64,000 nucleotides of DNA from an uncultured Chloroflexota bacterium (GTDB taxonomy: Bacteria; Chloroflexota; UBA4733): contig CALBSQ010000361.1 in assembly GCA_937967325.1 (NCBI GenBank), positions 6,136-70,135 of the forward strand, in the 5' to 3' direction. Numbering within the stretch: position 1 is the stretch's first letter; every line of letters starts with the position of its first letter. A model generated the notes under the pieces. It was given only the letters and a program-made list of their open reading frames with translations. It was not told the DNA's origin and searched no databases. This document shows, piece after piece, positions 54,444 to 62,429 of this stretch. The position numbers were made by a program, and so were the translations under genes.

Positions 54444-56021
54444 TCAGGCAGACCTCATCTCAACGCCGCCAGCGGATGGCTCGGCTTCGGGCGAACTGGA
54501 CTGGCGGGCCAGCACCGGAAACGAGCCGGCATACGGGATCAAGGCTGCCGTGGCAGCCAGCAGCCGCGAATCGGCGGGCGCCGCCTCGGCGGCAATGACG
54601 CCCAGATCGCGCAGCACCGTAGTCAGCGTACGCCGTTGCGCGTCCGACATCGATCCCGTGGCCCGCGCCAGCGCCGCGGCGTCGAGCTGGGCCGGCCGTG
54701 CCTGACCAGGGACTGCCGCCGGGGCAACCGGCCGGAGCTGCACGGCGTCAAGCCCAACACGGCGGAGCGTCCGCGCGTGCGCCAGCGCGCGCTCCAGCTC
54801 GCCGGCATTCACGACAGCGAATGCGTCTCCCTCAGCGAGGGCGAGCCCCACCGTCGAGCGCCAGGCCCCTCGCGCGGAACCATCGCTGGCCAGCACGTAC
54901 TGGCGGCGCGCCGCCTCCAAACCCCGTTGCGCGGCCATGGCGCCAATGCTCAACGGGAGTCCCGCCGACGCGAAGCCAACCCCGACGTGAAGACTGAGCC
55001 GCCGTCCCTCCGCGGCCGCCGCCGATTGCCCTTCAAAGGAACGCAGGCACCGAGCGATAACCGCCGCCGCTCGATCGGAGGGAAAGGCCGCCACAAAGCG
55101 GTCGCCGCCGACCACGAATGGATCCCAGGCCAGGGGTTGCGCCACGTCTCGCCAGCAGTAGGCCGCTGCCGCCTCGAACAGGGAGTCGTCGAGCAGCGTG
55201 TTCACTCGGGCCGCCGCGAGCAAGGTCCGATGAGAATCGTTCAGGACACCTAGCGTGCGATCCAAATCATTGATCTGCCCGACGACGATGGCAGTCCCAC
55301 CATCGTCGCCGGCAAATGCCGCCTCCTCCGGGGCGCGTAACCGGTCGATCTTGCCGATGTCCGCCGCGGCGTCACTGCTGCGCACTAGGCCGCGATCGCG
55401 GACCCAGCGCAGGAATCGCTCCCAGACCGGCCGCGCCGCGAGGTCTTCCTCCCCGGCGTCCGCGAGACTCGTCTGGTAGCCTGCCAGGGCCAGGCGCTCC
55501 GCTTGGTCGGCCAGGTGCAAACGACGGTTGTGGCAGGCCCGGCAGCGCAAGACGCCGGCCCTCAGGTGGCTCGCCGGGAAAGCCAGGCAGCGGTCGCACC
55601 AGCGCAGCTCCGCGCCGCCGCGCGTACCCACCGTGGTGAATGCCGCGGGCGCTTCCTGCTCCACGGCCAGCTTGGCGCGACCCAGGAAGGCGCCGAAGCG
55701 CAAGACGAGATCCTCCGGCTGGACGGCCACGGCGGCCCCGCGCACCGCCGCGGCCACTGTGCGTTGCCGATAGATGCGCCGTGCCTCCCGTAGGTAGCGC
55801 TGCGCCAGCTCCGGAGCGGCGAAGGTCAGCACGTATTGGCGTCCACCGCCGGCAATGCCCGCCCCTTGCAAATCCCGCTGCCGGGCGAGCGACGGCAACG
55901 TGAATCGATTCAGCGTCTCCAGAAGGGCTCCCGCCCCACGCACGTCCTCCAAGCCGGGTGCCTGGAAGAGGTAGCGTAGCTCATCCTTCACCTCTAAGAC
56001 CAGCAAGGCCTGTTCAGGCAT
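54444..56021 (-). CDS. cas10: Cas10-like large subunit, no HD domain, altered GGDD
   Basis: A 525-aa Cas10 homologue, small because the N-terminal HD nuclease is absent. It begins with the first Palm-like domain (ELRYLFQAPGLEDVRGAGAL), then a zinc ribbon C142, C145, C160, C163 (WCDRC, CRACHNR). The second Palm domain follows from about residue 240. There the cyclase motif GGDD reads GGDR (G305-R308, in FVVGGDRFVAAFP), and the first-strand acidic site reads VGQINDLDRTLG, not the usual DGDxxG. Both changes argue against cyclic oligoadenylate synthesis. First gene of the operon; ATG 56021 has AGGAAG 11 bp upstream. Confidence 0.82.
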   Translation of the reverse strand: MPEQALLVLEVKDELRYLFQAPGLEDVRGAGALLETLNRFTLPSLARQRDLQGAGIAGGGRQYVLTFAAPELAQRYLREARRIYRQRTVAAAVRGAAVAVQPEDLVLRFGAFLGRAKLAVEQEAPAAFTTVGTRGGAELRWCDRCLAFPASHLRAGVLRCRACHNRRLHLADQAERLALAGYQTSLADAGEEDLAARPVWERFLRWVRDRGLVRSSDAAADIGKIDRLRAPEEAAFAGDDGGTAIVVGQINDLDRTLGVLNDSHRTLLAAARVNTLLDDSLFEAAAAYCWRDVAQPLAWDPFVVGGDRFVAAFPSDRAAAVIARCLRSFEGQSAAAAEGRRLSLHVGVGFASAGLPLSIGAMAAQRGLEAARRQYVLASDGSARGAWRSTVGLALAEGDAFAVVNAGELERALAHARTLRRVGLDAVQLRPVAPAAVPGQARPAQLDAAALARATGSMSDAQRRTLTTVLRDLGVIAAEAAPADSRLLAATAALIPYAGSFPVLARQSSSPEAEPSAGGVEMRSA

Positions 56022-56071
56022 GTACCGTTATGCTTCCTACCAACCCGACGACTGCCACGTTATCTCCGGCT

Positions 56072-56096
56072 CCCCTCTCCCGCCGAGCGGGGAGGA
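56072..56096. terminator. GC-rich imperfect hairpin between cas10 and the upstream gene
   Basis: CTCCCGC and GCGGGGAG are separated by CGA, in a C-rich then G-rich segment of the 132-bp gap. It could end transcription of the oxidoreductase pair upstream of the cas operon on the minus strand. The same type of segment is often a dispersed repeat in high-GC genomes. Confidence 0.4.
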
Positions 56097-56153
56097 GCAG
56101 GGGGTGGGGGCCCGCAACCATCGGTTGTAGCAAGTCGCGCCACGAACGTCAAG

Positions 56154-57131
56154 TCACAGCTCCTGCGCGGCGCGCGTCTGCATCGCGTTGGCCGCCGCAA
56201 GCGCCGTGCGAACGTTACCAAGGGCCTCTTCCGGGGCAATTGGCGATGGAGCGGAGCCGGTTAAGGCCGCTGCGAAGGCTGCCCACATGCCGTCCCACCC
56301 GGCTCGTGTCTCCTGCCCAATGGCCGCACGGCTCTCTGCAACCTTCGTCCCGCCGATGTACGTTTCCGACGTGACACTATCGGCGATTTCCGCCTCCAGG
56401 CGGCCGTTGCTAAAGGCGAGCTGATAGCGGGTCCGCGACCCGGCAGGGTAGACCCGGCCGGAGACTCGACCACAGTAATCTAAGCGGGCAAAGCTGGAGG
56501 GAAACTCCAGCACGACGGTCCCCTCTCGCTCAGCGCGGTTCTCGCCCGTCGCCCACACCCGTCGCGGCTCCTGATTGGCAAACCAGAGCAGGAGATCAAG
56601 CTCATGGACGTGCATGTCCAGCAAGTAGCCACCCGGCCGCTCCACGCGCCAGCCACGATTCGACCAATCCCACTCGGCCTGAAAATCCACCGTGCTACGC
56701 ACCAACGAGCCGGCCCGGCCGGAGGCAACAAGCTCGTGCATTCCCGCGAAGACCGGCCAAAAGCGGCGAAGCTGCCCGACCAGCAGCAGCCGGTTCGCCG
56801 CGCGCGCCGCCGCAACCATCTGCTCCGCCGAGGCTACGCTGTCGCTCAGCGGCTTCTCGCAGACCACGTGCTTGGCCGTGGCGAACGCCGCCAGCGCGAC
56901 CTCGGCGTGGCGGAAGGTGGGGTAGGCGACGACGACCGCTCCAACCTCCGGATCGGCCAACGGCCCGGCCTCGTCCGCGGTCCAGCGCGGGATCCCCTTC
57001 TTTTCCGCGAACGCTCGCGCGTGTTCCGGCGCGCGACTCACGACCCACGAAATGTCGAGCACACCCGTCCGGCGGATGGCATCGACGTGGCGCTCGGCGA
57101 TCGAGCCGGCGCCATAGAAGGCAACGTGCAC
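56154..57131 (-). CDS. Gfo/Idh/MocA family oxidoreductase
   Basis: A 325-aa NAD(P)-dependent dehydrogenase. The N-terminal Rossmann motif is VAFYGAGSIAERHVDAI, and the conserved EKP of the family is in HVVCEKPLSDS. The C-terminal domain has YLLDMHVHELDLLLWF, with the expected Asp/His of the active site. Substrates of the family are sugars, inositols or their derivatives. GTG 57131 follows GGGAG at 7 bp. It follows a 2-hydroxyacid dehydrogenase-like gene on the same strand after 74 bp, and the two may act in one catabolic route. Confidence 0.87.
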   Translation of the reverse strand: MHVAFYGAGSIAERHVDAIRRTGVLDISWVVSRAPEHARAFAEKKGIPRWTADEAGPLADPEVGAVVVAYPTFRHAEVALAAFATAKHVVCEKPLSDSVASAEQMVAAARAANRLLLVGQLRRFWPVFAGMHELVASGRAGSLVRSTVDFQAEWDWSNRGWRVERPGGYLLDMHVHELDLLLWFANQEPRRVWATGENRAEREGTVVLEFPSSFARLDYCGRVSGRVYPAGSRTRYQLAFSNGRLEAEIADSVTSETYIGGTKVAESRAAIGQETRAGWDGMWAAFAAALTGSAPSPIAPEEALGNVRTALAAANAMQTRAAQEL

Positions 57132-57205
57132 GCGACTACTCCCTGGCTGCAGTGGCAGAGTATACCGAACGCCGACCCAACAAGCGAACCGCTCGGCCGT
57201 CCGCG

Positions 57206-58273
57206 CTAGCCGGCATCCTCCTTCATGAGCGGCGACTTGGGCTGCACGCCCGGATTGCACAGCCCGTACTTCGGCCAGTAACCGGAGACGCAGCGGGCGA
57301 GCTCTTCGGCGAGCCGCCTGCGGCGCTCGACGCCGGCGAAGTCCGAAGCCGACGCGAAGTGCGGCGTGAGGATCACATTGTCCATCTTCAGGAGCGGATT
57401 GTCAGGACTCGGCGGCTCCTGCTCCAACACGTCCAACCCAGCCGCGGCGATCCAGCCTTCTTGCAGGGCCCGGATCAACGCCGGCTCATCCACTACCTTG
57501 CCCCGGCTCGTATTGATGAAGTACGCGGTCGGCTTCATTTGCCGGAACTGCTGCTCCTTGACCAGGTGAAAGGTTGCCGGACTCAAGGGCGTGTGGACCG
57601 ACACGAAGTCGGCCTGGCGGAAGAGCTCGTCCAACTCCACCGGCTCGACACTGTGCTCTCGCATCGTCTCGGCGGGCACGAACGGATCGTGGGCGATCAC
57701 GCGCAGGTCGAACGCCTGCGCCTGCCGAGCGACCAGCCGCGGGATGCTGCCGAAACTCACCAATCCCAGCGTCTCACCGTAGAGATGGTGGACGCCCCCG
57801 CGCGGACGGTAGCGCTGGCCGCTCTTCATCGCCTGGTTCAGTGGCACGACGTGGCGCACCAGCCCGAGGAGGAGCGCCATGGCGTGCGCCGCCACCTCGC
57901 GATGAATCACCCCGGGCAGGTTAAACACGACGATCCCGCGCTCCGTCGCCTCGGGAAGGTCGATCGTGTCGACCCCGATGCCCTGCGCCGCCATGAAGCG
58001 CAGCTTCGGCAAGCCATCCATGACAGCGGACGTATAGCGCACGGGCCCGCCCTGAACCAGGGCGACGGCGTCTTTGGCCGCCGCGACTAATCCGGCCTCA
58101 TCCTTCCATTCCGCCAGCTCCAGCTCGCCGCCTACTGCCCGCAGCGCCGCCTCGATGGGTTCCCAGCTCTGCCGACCCCAGCCGCCGTGGGCCACGACCA
58201 GGCGTTCATTCCTCGACGTATCTGCCGGCAACGCCAACTCCTCTTCGTGTGTCTCGTGGCGGCTCGACATCAT
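57206..58273 (-). CDS. D-isomer-specific 2-hydroxyacid dehydrogenase
   Basis: A 355-aa NAD-dependent dehydrogenase of the SerA/GyaR type. The cofactor segment is GETLGLVSFGSIPRLVARQA, where the usual GxGxxG has Ser and Pro at the first and third Gly. The catalytic Arg is in INTSRGKVVDE, the Glu in LDVLEQEPPS and the His in LTPHFAS. ATG 58273 is used; GTG or ATG codons nearby are possible alternatives. It is the first of two minus-strand dehydrogenase genes. The reaction is reduction of a 2-oxoacid or the reverse; the substrate is unknown. Confidence 0.83.
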   Translation of the reverse strand: MMSSRHETHEEELALPADTSRNERLVVAHGGWGRQSWEPIEAALRAVGGELELAEWKDEAGLVAAAKDAVALVQGGPVRYTSAVMDGLPKLRFMAAQGIGVDTIDLPEATERGIVVFNLPGVIHREVAAHAMALLLGLVRHVVPLNQAMKSGQRYRPRGGVHHLYGETLGLVSFGSIPRLVARQAQAFDLRVIAHDPFVPAETMREHSVEPVELDELFRQADFVSVHTPLSPATFHLVKEQQFRQMKPTAYFINTSRGKVVDEPALIRALQEGWIAAAGLDVLEQEPPSPDNPLLKMDNVILTPHFASASDFAGVERRRRLAEELARCVSGYWPKYGLCNPGVQPKSPLMKEDAG

Positions 58274-58455
58274 GCCCCAACCGGGGAAAACCGCCATGCC
58301 TGGTTGGGCAACCGGGCCACCAGGACCGAACGACGAGTATACAATCGCCGGAGGAAGCCTGCTTTGGGATGAGGGGCCAAATCAGACAGGCCACGCTCAC
58401 ACAAGGGCCACCTGGCCTCGTCATACGCTGTCCACGCGACTGGGTGTCGAGCCCT

Positions 58456-59550
58456 CTACGACGCTGGCGCCTCTGAGAAAAGATCGGCCTGCCGCATCCC
58501 CGCTGTGGCTTGGACCGTCGCCATCGCCGCCTCAACGACGTGACGAGACCGGCCGACGAGGAATAGGTACTCCTGGTTACGCAGGTGCGAAACCGATCCC
58601 ACCTTCTCCCCCTGAGGATTGAAAATACCGATCTGTGCCCCTACATATCTTTTGAAATCTAAACCAACAGAGCAGACATAACCTCTGTTTTCTAAGATGC
58701 CCTCAATATCATTCTTATGCAGATAACCCTCATCGTTAAATGAGATCAACAAATACGGCGCACGAAGCGATAAAACAAGATCAGAAAAGGCATCAACGAT
58801 CCCACGTTTTTGGTTGTATCTACTCTTATTGGTACGGCAATCCACCCGCTTCTTCGCGATACCATACGTCTCCGGCTGATCATTCCGCACCAACGTTTCC
58901 CAAACGTGATAGTTTGAAAAGTAGGAATGCTGATTGTACGGTGGATCAATATAGACCAGATCGACCCCGTCCAGCTCCCGAGCAAGTTCATTGGCATCCC
59001 GGCGTAGCGCGATGCCAGGTCCGGGCAGCAGCTCTGGCAGACGCAGCTCCAGCGGTTGGTAGGACCGGGCCGCCCATTCTTTCAAGTACGCCATCTGAAG
59101 TCCAGTGGTTGAGTCCACTCGATCAGCGGCCAGGAGAAGACTCGTCAGGAGGATCGCCCGCTCCTCCTCGTCATCGGTCACCTCCTCTATGCCGCCCCTG
59201 ATAGCATCGATCTTTGCACCGTTATGCGGCTGAAAATACCGCGCCTCCTCACAGAAGGTGCGCGTAAAATATCCGACCCTAGGCGGCAGGCCCTGAAGAT
59301 GGGCCATCTGCTTGAGGAGACGCTCCCTATTTGTCGTCTTCCCGTCTGCCTGGATAAAGGCCCGGCCAAGGGTCTCACTGTAGGAGGCGAGATCGTTACT
59401 GACCACGAACAGCCCCTGTGCCTTCAGGGCTTGGCCCACCCGCGTAGTTCCCGCGAACAGGTCACAGACACACTGCACACCGGAAATGGCCTTTACGATC
59501 GAGGCGATCTGAGCGACGATCACCCGCTTCGATCCGATATACTTGATCAC
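58456..59550 (-). CDS. Orphan DNA adenine methylase, D12 class
   Basis: A 364-aa N6-adenine methyltransferase. It has the N-terminal KYIGSKR, AdoMet motif CDLFAGTTRVGQAL and catalytic DPPYNQHSYFSNYHVWE. GTG 59550 follows AGGAG. No restriction endonuclease gene lies next to it, so it is an orphan methylase or a remnant of a restriction-modification system. The 3' half (about 58600-58960) is visibly AT-rich with AAA/TTT runs, unlike all neighbours, which suggests horizontal transfer. The target site cannot be read from sequence. Confidence 0.85.
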   Translation of the reverse strand: MIKYIGSKRVIVAQIASIVKAISGVQCVCDLFAGTTRVGQALKAQGLFVVSNDLASYSETLGRAFIQADGKTTNRERLLKQMAHLQGLPPRVGYFTRTFCEEARYFQPHNGAKIDAIRGGIEEVTDDEEERAILLTSLLLAADRVDSTTGLQMAYLKEWAARSYQPLELRLPELLPGPGIALRRDANELARELDGVDLVYIDPPYNQHSYFSNYHVWETLVRNDQPETYGIAKKRVDCRTNKSRYNQKRGIVDAFSDLVLSLRAPYLLISFNDEGYLHKNDIEGILENRGYVCSVGLDFKRYVGAQIGIFNPQGEKVGSVSHLRNQEYLFLVGRSRHVVEAAMATVQATAGMRQADLFSEAPAS

Positions 59551-59806
59551 TACGGCTCCTAACGGTCGTCGATAATGCCCCCAATTCGGACGTTCCCAGG
59601 TGGCCGTTCGCGGCTCATCAGCATGGTAACCAGGTGGCCCGGTAAGGCCACGCAAAGGTATGCCATGGGTGAACCGAGTAGGAGGTTTTCGAATGGGCGT
59701 GTCGTTAGATCTGCAACGATCGGTAGCGAGCTTGCCCGCCAGGCTACTTGAGCGGTAATGTTTGGCACCGGCAGCACCGATTGGCTTTCCGGAAGTTGGA
59801 GAAATA

Positions 59807-60856
59807 ATGGCCACGCCAGAACCCGCGGAACTACAGTTGGCCGCGACCGGCATCGCCAACGGCATGGACGGCGGCTTCGATTCGCAGCGCTACGATGGTC
59901 GCATGCAGTACCGGCGCTGCGGGCGCAGTGGCCTGATGCTTCCGGCCATCTCGCTGGGCGGCTGGGAGACCTTCGGCGGCTATCGCGGCGCCGAGGTCGC
60001 CCGTCAGTGCCTGTTTCGTGCCTTCGATCTGGGGATCACGCACTTCGACTTTGCCAACAACTACGGCAGGCCACCCGGCAACTCCGAGCTCACCTGTGGC
60101 CGGATCATCAAGGAAATGCCGCGTGACGAGCTGGTCATCAGCAGCAAGGCCGGCTACCGCATGTGGCCCGGTCCCTACGGCGAGTGGCTGTCCAAGAAGT
60201 ACCTGGTGGCGAGCTGCGACCAGAGCCTTCGGCGCATGGGGCTCGACTATTTCGACATCTTCTACCTGCACCGTCCCGACCCGCACACGCCTCTCGACGA
60301 GAGTCTGGGCGCGCTGGACCTGCTGATCCGGCAGGGCAAGGTGCTCTACGGCGGCGTGAGCAGCTTCAACGGCGCCCATTTCGCCGACGCCGTCCGCGTC
60401 GCCGAGCGCCACGACTGGTCGCCGATCACCATCCACCAGCCCGCCTACAACATGCTCAGCCGCGGCATCGAGAAGGACCTGCTGCCGCAGACCGAGCGGG
60501 CCGGCGCCGGCGTGATCGCCTTCGTGCCCCTGGCCAGCGGGCTGCTCACCAGCAAGTACCTCTCCGGCAACATCCCAGCCGACTCGCGAGGCGCACTCTG
60601 GTGGGGTGAGGAGCAGACGCGGCAGCGGCTCACCCCGGAGCGACTGGACACCCTGAACAAGCTGAACGATCTGGCGCAAGCGCGCAGCCAGACCCTCGCC
60701 CAGATGGCGCTGGCCTGGATCCTTCGTCTGCCCGCCATCACCAGCGCCCTCATCGGCGCCTCCAGGATAGAACAGATCGAGGAAAACGTTGGGGCGCTCC
60801 AGCATCTGGAATTCACCGACGAGGAGCTCGCGGCCGTCGACGCTCTGACGCTGTGA
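59807..60856 (+). CDS. Aldo/keto reductase (YghZ/GAP reductase type)
   Basis: A 349-aa TIM-barrel oxidoreductase. The catalytic set is visible: Asp and Tyr in HFDFANNYGRP, Lys in VISSKAGYRM and His in FYLHRPDPHT. The NADPH end is LIGASRIEQIEENVGAL. It resembles the L-glyceraldehyde 3-phosphate reductase group and the potassium-channel beta-subunit-like branch, which detoxify aldehydes. ATG 59807 follows GGAAGTTGGAG. It is a single gene; a set of nested inverted repeats begins 25 bp after it. Confidence 0.88.
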   Translation: MATPEPAELQLAATGIANGMDGGFDSQRYDGRMQYRRCGRSGLMLPAISLGGWETFGGYRGAEVARQCLFRAFDLGITHFDFANNYGRPPGNSELTCGRIIKEMPRDELVISSKAGYRMWPGPYGEWLSKKYLVASCDQSLRRMGLDYFDIFYLHRPDPHTPLDESLGALDLLIRQGKVLYGGVSSFNGAHFADAVRVAERHDWSPITIHQPAYNMLSRGIEKDLLPQTERAGAGVIAFVPLASGLLTSKYLSGNIPADSRGALWWGEEQTRQRLTPERLDTLNKLNDLAQARSQTLAQMALAWILRLPAITSALIGASRIEQIEENVGALQHLEFTDEELAAVDALTL

Positions 60857-60881
60857 TCGTGCGGCTCCGTGTGCCGCCTCT

Positions 60882-61189
60882 CCCGCCGCTAAAGCAGCGG
60901 GCTACGTTTACAAGGCCTGGTAATGGAGGTTGTTTATTTGATCCAGTGTTTTCCGGACATGCCAAATGGTGGGCGACTTCGCCACTCTCGACGGAGCGCG
61001 GGCGTCTCGCCCGCCCCGGTCGCTTGCCTATCGAAACGCCTGGACTTAATTGCCAACTTCCATAACCAGGCTGAAGTTGTTGCACGGGCAGCCTCTCATG
61101 CATCTTGAGGATCGTAAGTGGCGTCCTTCGCCGTAGTTCAGCCCCATTTATGGGGCTTTGTAGACGTAGCCCGCTGCTTTAGCGGCGGG
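60882..61189. repeat. Nested inverted repeats with internal hairpins
   Basis: Outer arms of 32 bp (60882-60913 and 61158-61189) are inverted copies with one mismatch, and each arm is itself a hairpin around CCGCTAAAGCAGCGG. Inside lie inverted arms of 17 bp (60916-60932, 61054-61070; two mismatches) and three hairpins: GGCGACTTCGCC (60972), GCGGGCGTCTCGCCCGC (60998) and GCCCCATTTATGGGGC (61141). No gene is present. It looks like one small non-autonomous element nested in another. Confidence 0.8.
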
Positions 61190-61196
61190 CACAGCT

Positions 61197-62201
61197 TCAG
61201 GTTCGGTTGTCGGTCCGTCTATGGCGGCTGGCGACGTACTCGTCCAACCACTGCTTGCTGCTCATCCACTGCCCGTCGGCGCCTCTCTGCGCCTGCAGCC
61301 GCCCGCGAATAGCGGACTGCCGTAGCGCAGGCAAGCTCAGCTCCTTGGTAGCGAGTGCTGCGAGCGGCACCAGCCCAACCGCCCCAATGACAGCGGGGAC
61401 AACGAATCGGTAGAGATTGTCAAGGATGGCGCGGGCGATGGTTTCGCCGAGCTGACCGGCATCGCCCTCATCGGCACGGCGAAGCGCCGCCATGTATCGC
61501 GACCGCTCACGTTTAAAGATGATGGCCGGCGGGAAGCCAAGCCGCACAAGGATAAGATTCATGAGCAACCGGCCTGTTCTGCCATTGCCATCTAGGAAGG
61601 GGTGGATTCGTTCGAATTCGGCGTGGCGGCGCGCAACGGCGAGGGCAATCGGGACCTCTTGCTCGCGGATACTCTGTACGCGGCGCAGCCAATCGGCCAT
61701 GTGGGCGGGCACTTCGGGGAAGTCCGGGGGCTGCATCCCACTTGGGAACGGCCGAATGTTGTGCCTGCGAAAGCCACCAGGACGCTCGTCGTCGGTAGCC
61801 AGCTCGTGTGGCGCTACATCCCAAACGGGTGTCATCGCGGCGTGATGAACGTGGCGGACCTCGGTCAAGGTGAGAAGGCTCTCGTCGCTCCAATCGCCCG
61901 GCTCCATTGCTTGCCGATAGACCCAACGCGCGGCCTCGGCATAGCCTTGCACCTCCATATAGTCACGGAGTTGCTTGGCGCCGACGGCTCTCCCCTGACT
62001 GAGGAGCACCTCCACTTCACGCAAGATGAGCGTGTTCCCTTCAATCGCGGTCGAATTGTGGACCTCGTGGTACCAGATGTCTCTCCAGATGGCCTCTGCT
62101 TCCACCGGTGTAGGCAGTCCACCAAGGCGCAGACGAAGCTCCTCTACCGCGGTCTGGAGTCGGTCGTATACCACCGCGCGGGGCGGACGTCCTCGTACCA
62201 T
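61197..62201 (-). CDS. Fic family protein, N-terminal autoinhibited
   Basis: A 334-aa Fic protein. The active-site motif HPFLDGNGRTGR (200-211) is complete, so AMP transfer from ATP to a target hydroxyl should be possible. The inhibitory helix motif (S/T)xxxE(G/N) is present upstream as STAIEGN (50-56), marking a class II, self-inhibited Fic. A C-terminal winged-helix-like part follows (about 250-325). ATG 62201 is chosen over a longer frame that reads through AT-rich DNA. It follows the cysteine synthase group on the same strand. Targets are unknown. Confidence 0.87.
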   Translation of the reverse strand: MVRGRPPRAVVYDRLQTAVEELRLRLGGLPTPVEAEAIWRDIWYHEVHNSTAIEGNTLILREVEVLLSQGRAVGAKQLRDYMEVQGYAEAARWVYRQAMEPGDWSDESLLTLTEVRHVHHAAMTPVWDVAPHELATDDERPGGFRRHNIRPFPSGMQPPDFPEVPAHMADWLRRVQSIREQEVPIALAVARRHAEFERIHPFLDGNGRTGRLLMNLILVRLGFPPAIIFKRERSRYMAALRRADEGDAGQLGETIARAILDNLYRFVVPAVIGAVGLVPLAALATKELSLPALRQSAIRGRLQAQRGADGQWMSSKQWLDEYVASRHRRTDNRT

Positions 62202-62312
62202 CAGGCAGCTCCGTGCAGAAGTTGTCGAGTTTCGCCAGATCCAATTGTACAAAACAAAATTTCGGCGGGGGGGCGGCTCATGCCGAAGACTTGGTAAACG
62301 CGACCCTCCGCC

Positions 62313-62429
62313 TCAGCCTCGCGGCCGCCGACGGAACCAATCCAGCCCCTTGCCGACGAGCCAGGCGAACAGCACTGCCACGACCGTGGCGAAGATCGAC
62401 GATACGGTGGTGAGGATCGCGTTATTCAA
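62313..62429 (-). CDS. 38-aa single-helix membrane peptide
   Basis: TTG 62429 overlaps the stop of the cysteine synthase gene (TTGA) and opens a 38-codon frame. It has a clear transmembrane segment (SSIFATVVAVLFAWLVGKGL) and a basic end WFRRRPRG, so the C-terminus is probably inside the cell. The coupled start, single hydrophobic helix and positive tail make it a credible small gene. No family is recognised. It could be a regulator or membrane anchor for the Fic or cysteine synthase protein. Confidence 0.5.
   Translation of the reverse strand: MNNAILTTVSSIFATVVAVLFAWLVGKGLDWFRRRPRG

Noticed and set aside
54444..56021. A diguanylate cyclase (GGDEF) instead of Cas10
   Set aside because: The zinc ribbon, the two-Palm layout and nine-gene RAMP context fit Cas10; a GGDEF enzyme would show RxGGDEF with an I-site and no zinc ribbon.
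57152..58090. Long plus-strand frames opposite the dehydrogenase genes, and similar ones opposite many other genes
   Set aside because: Composition (His/Arg/Gln-rich) and complete overlap with well supported genes show that they are shadows.
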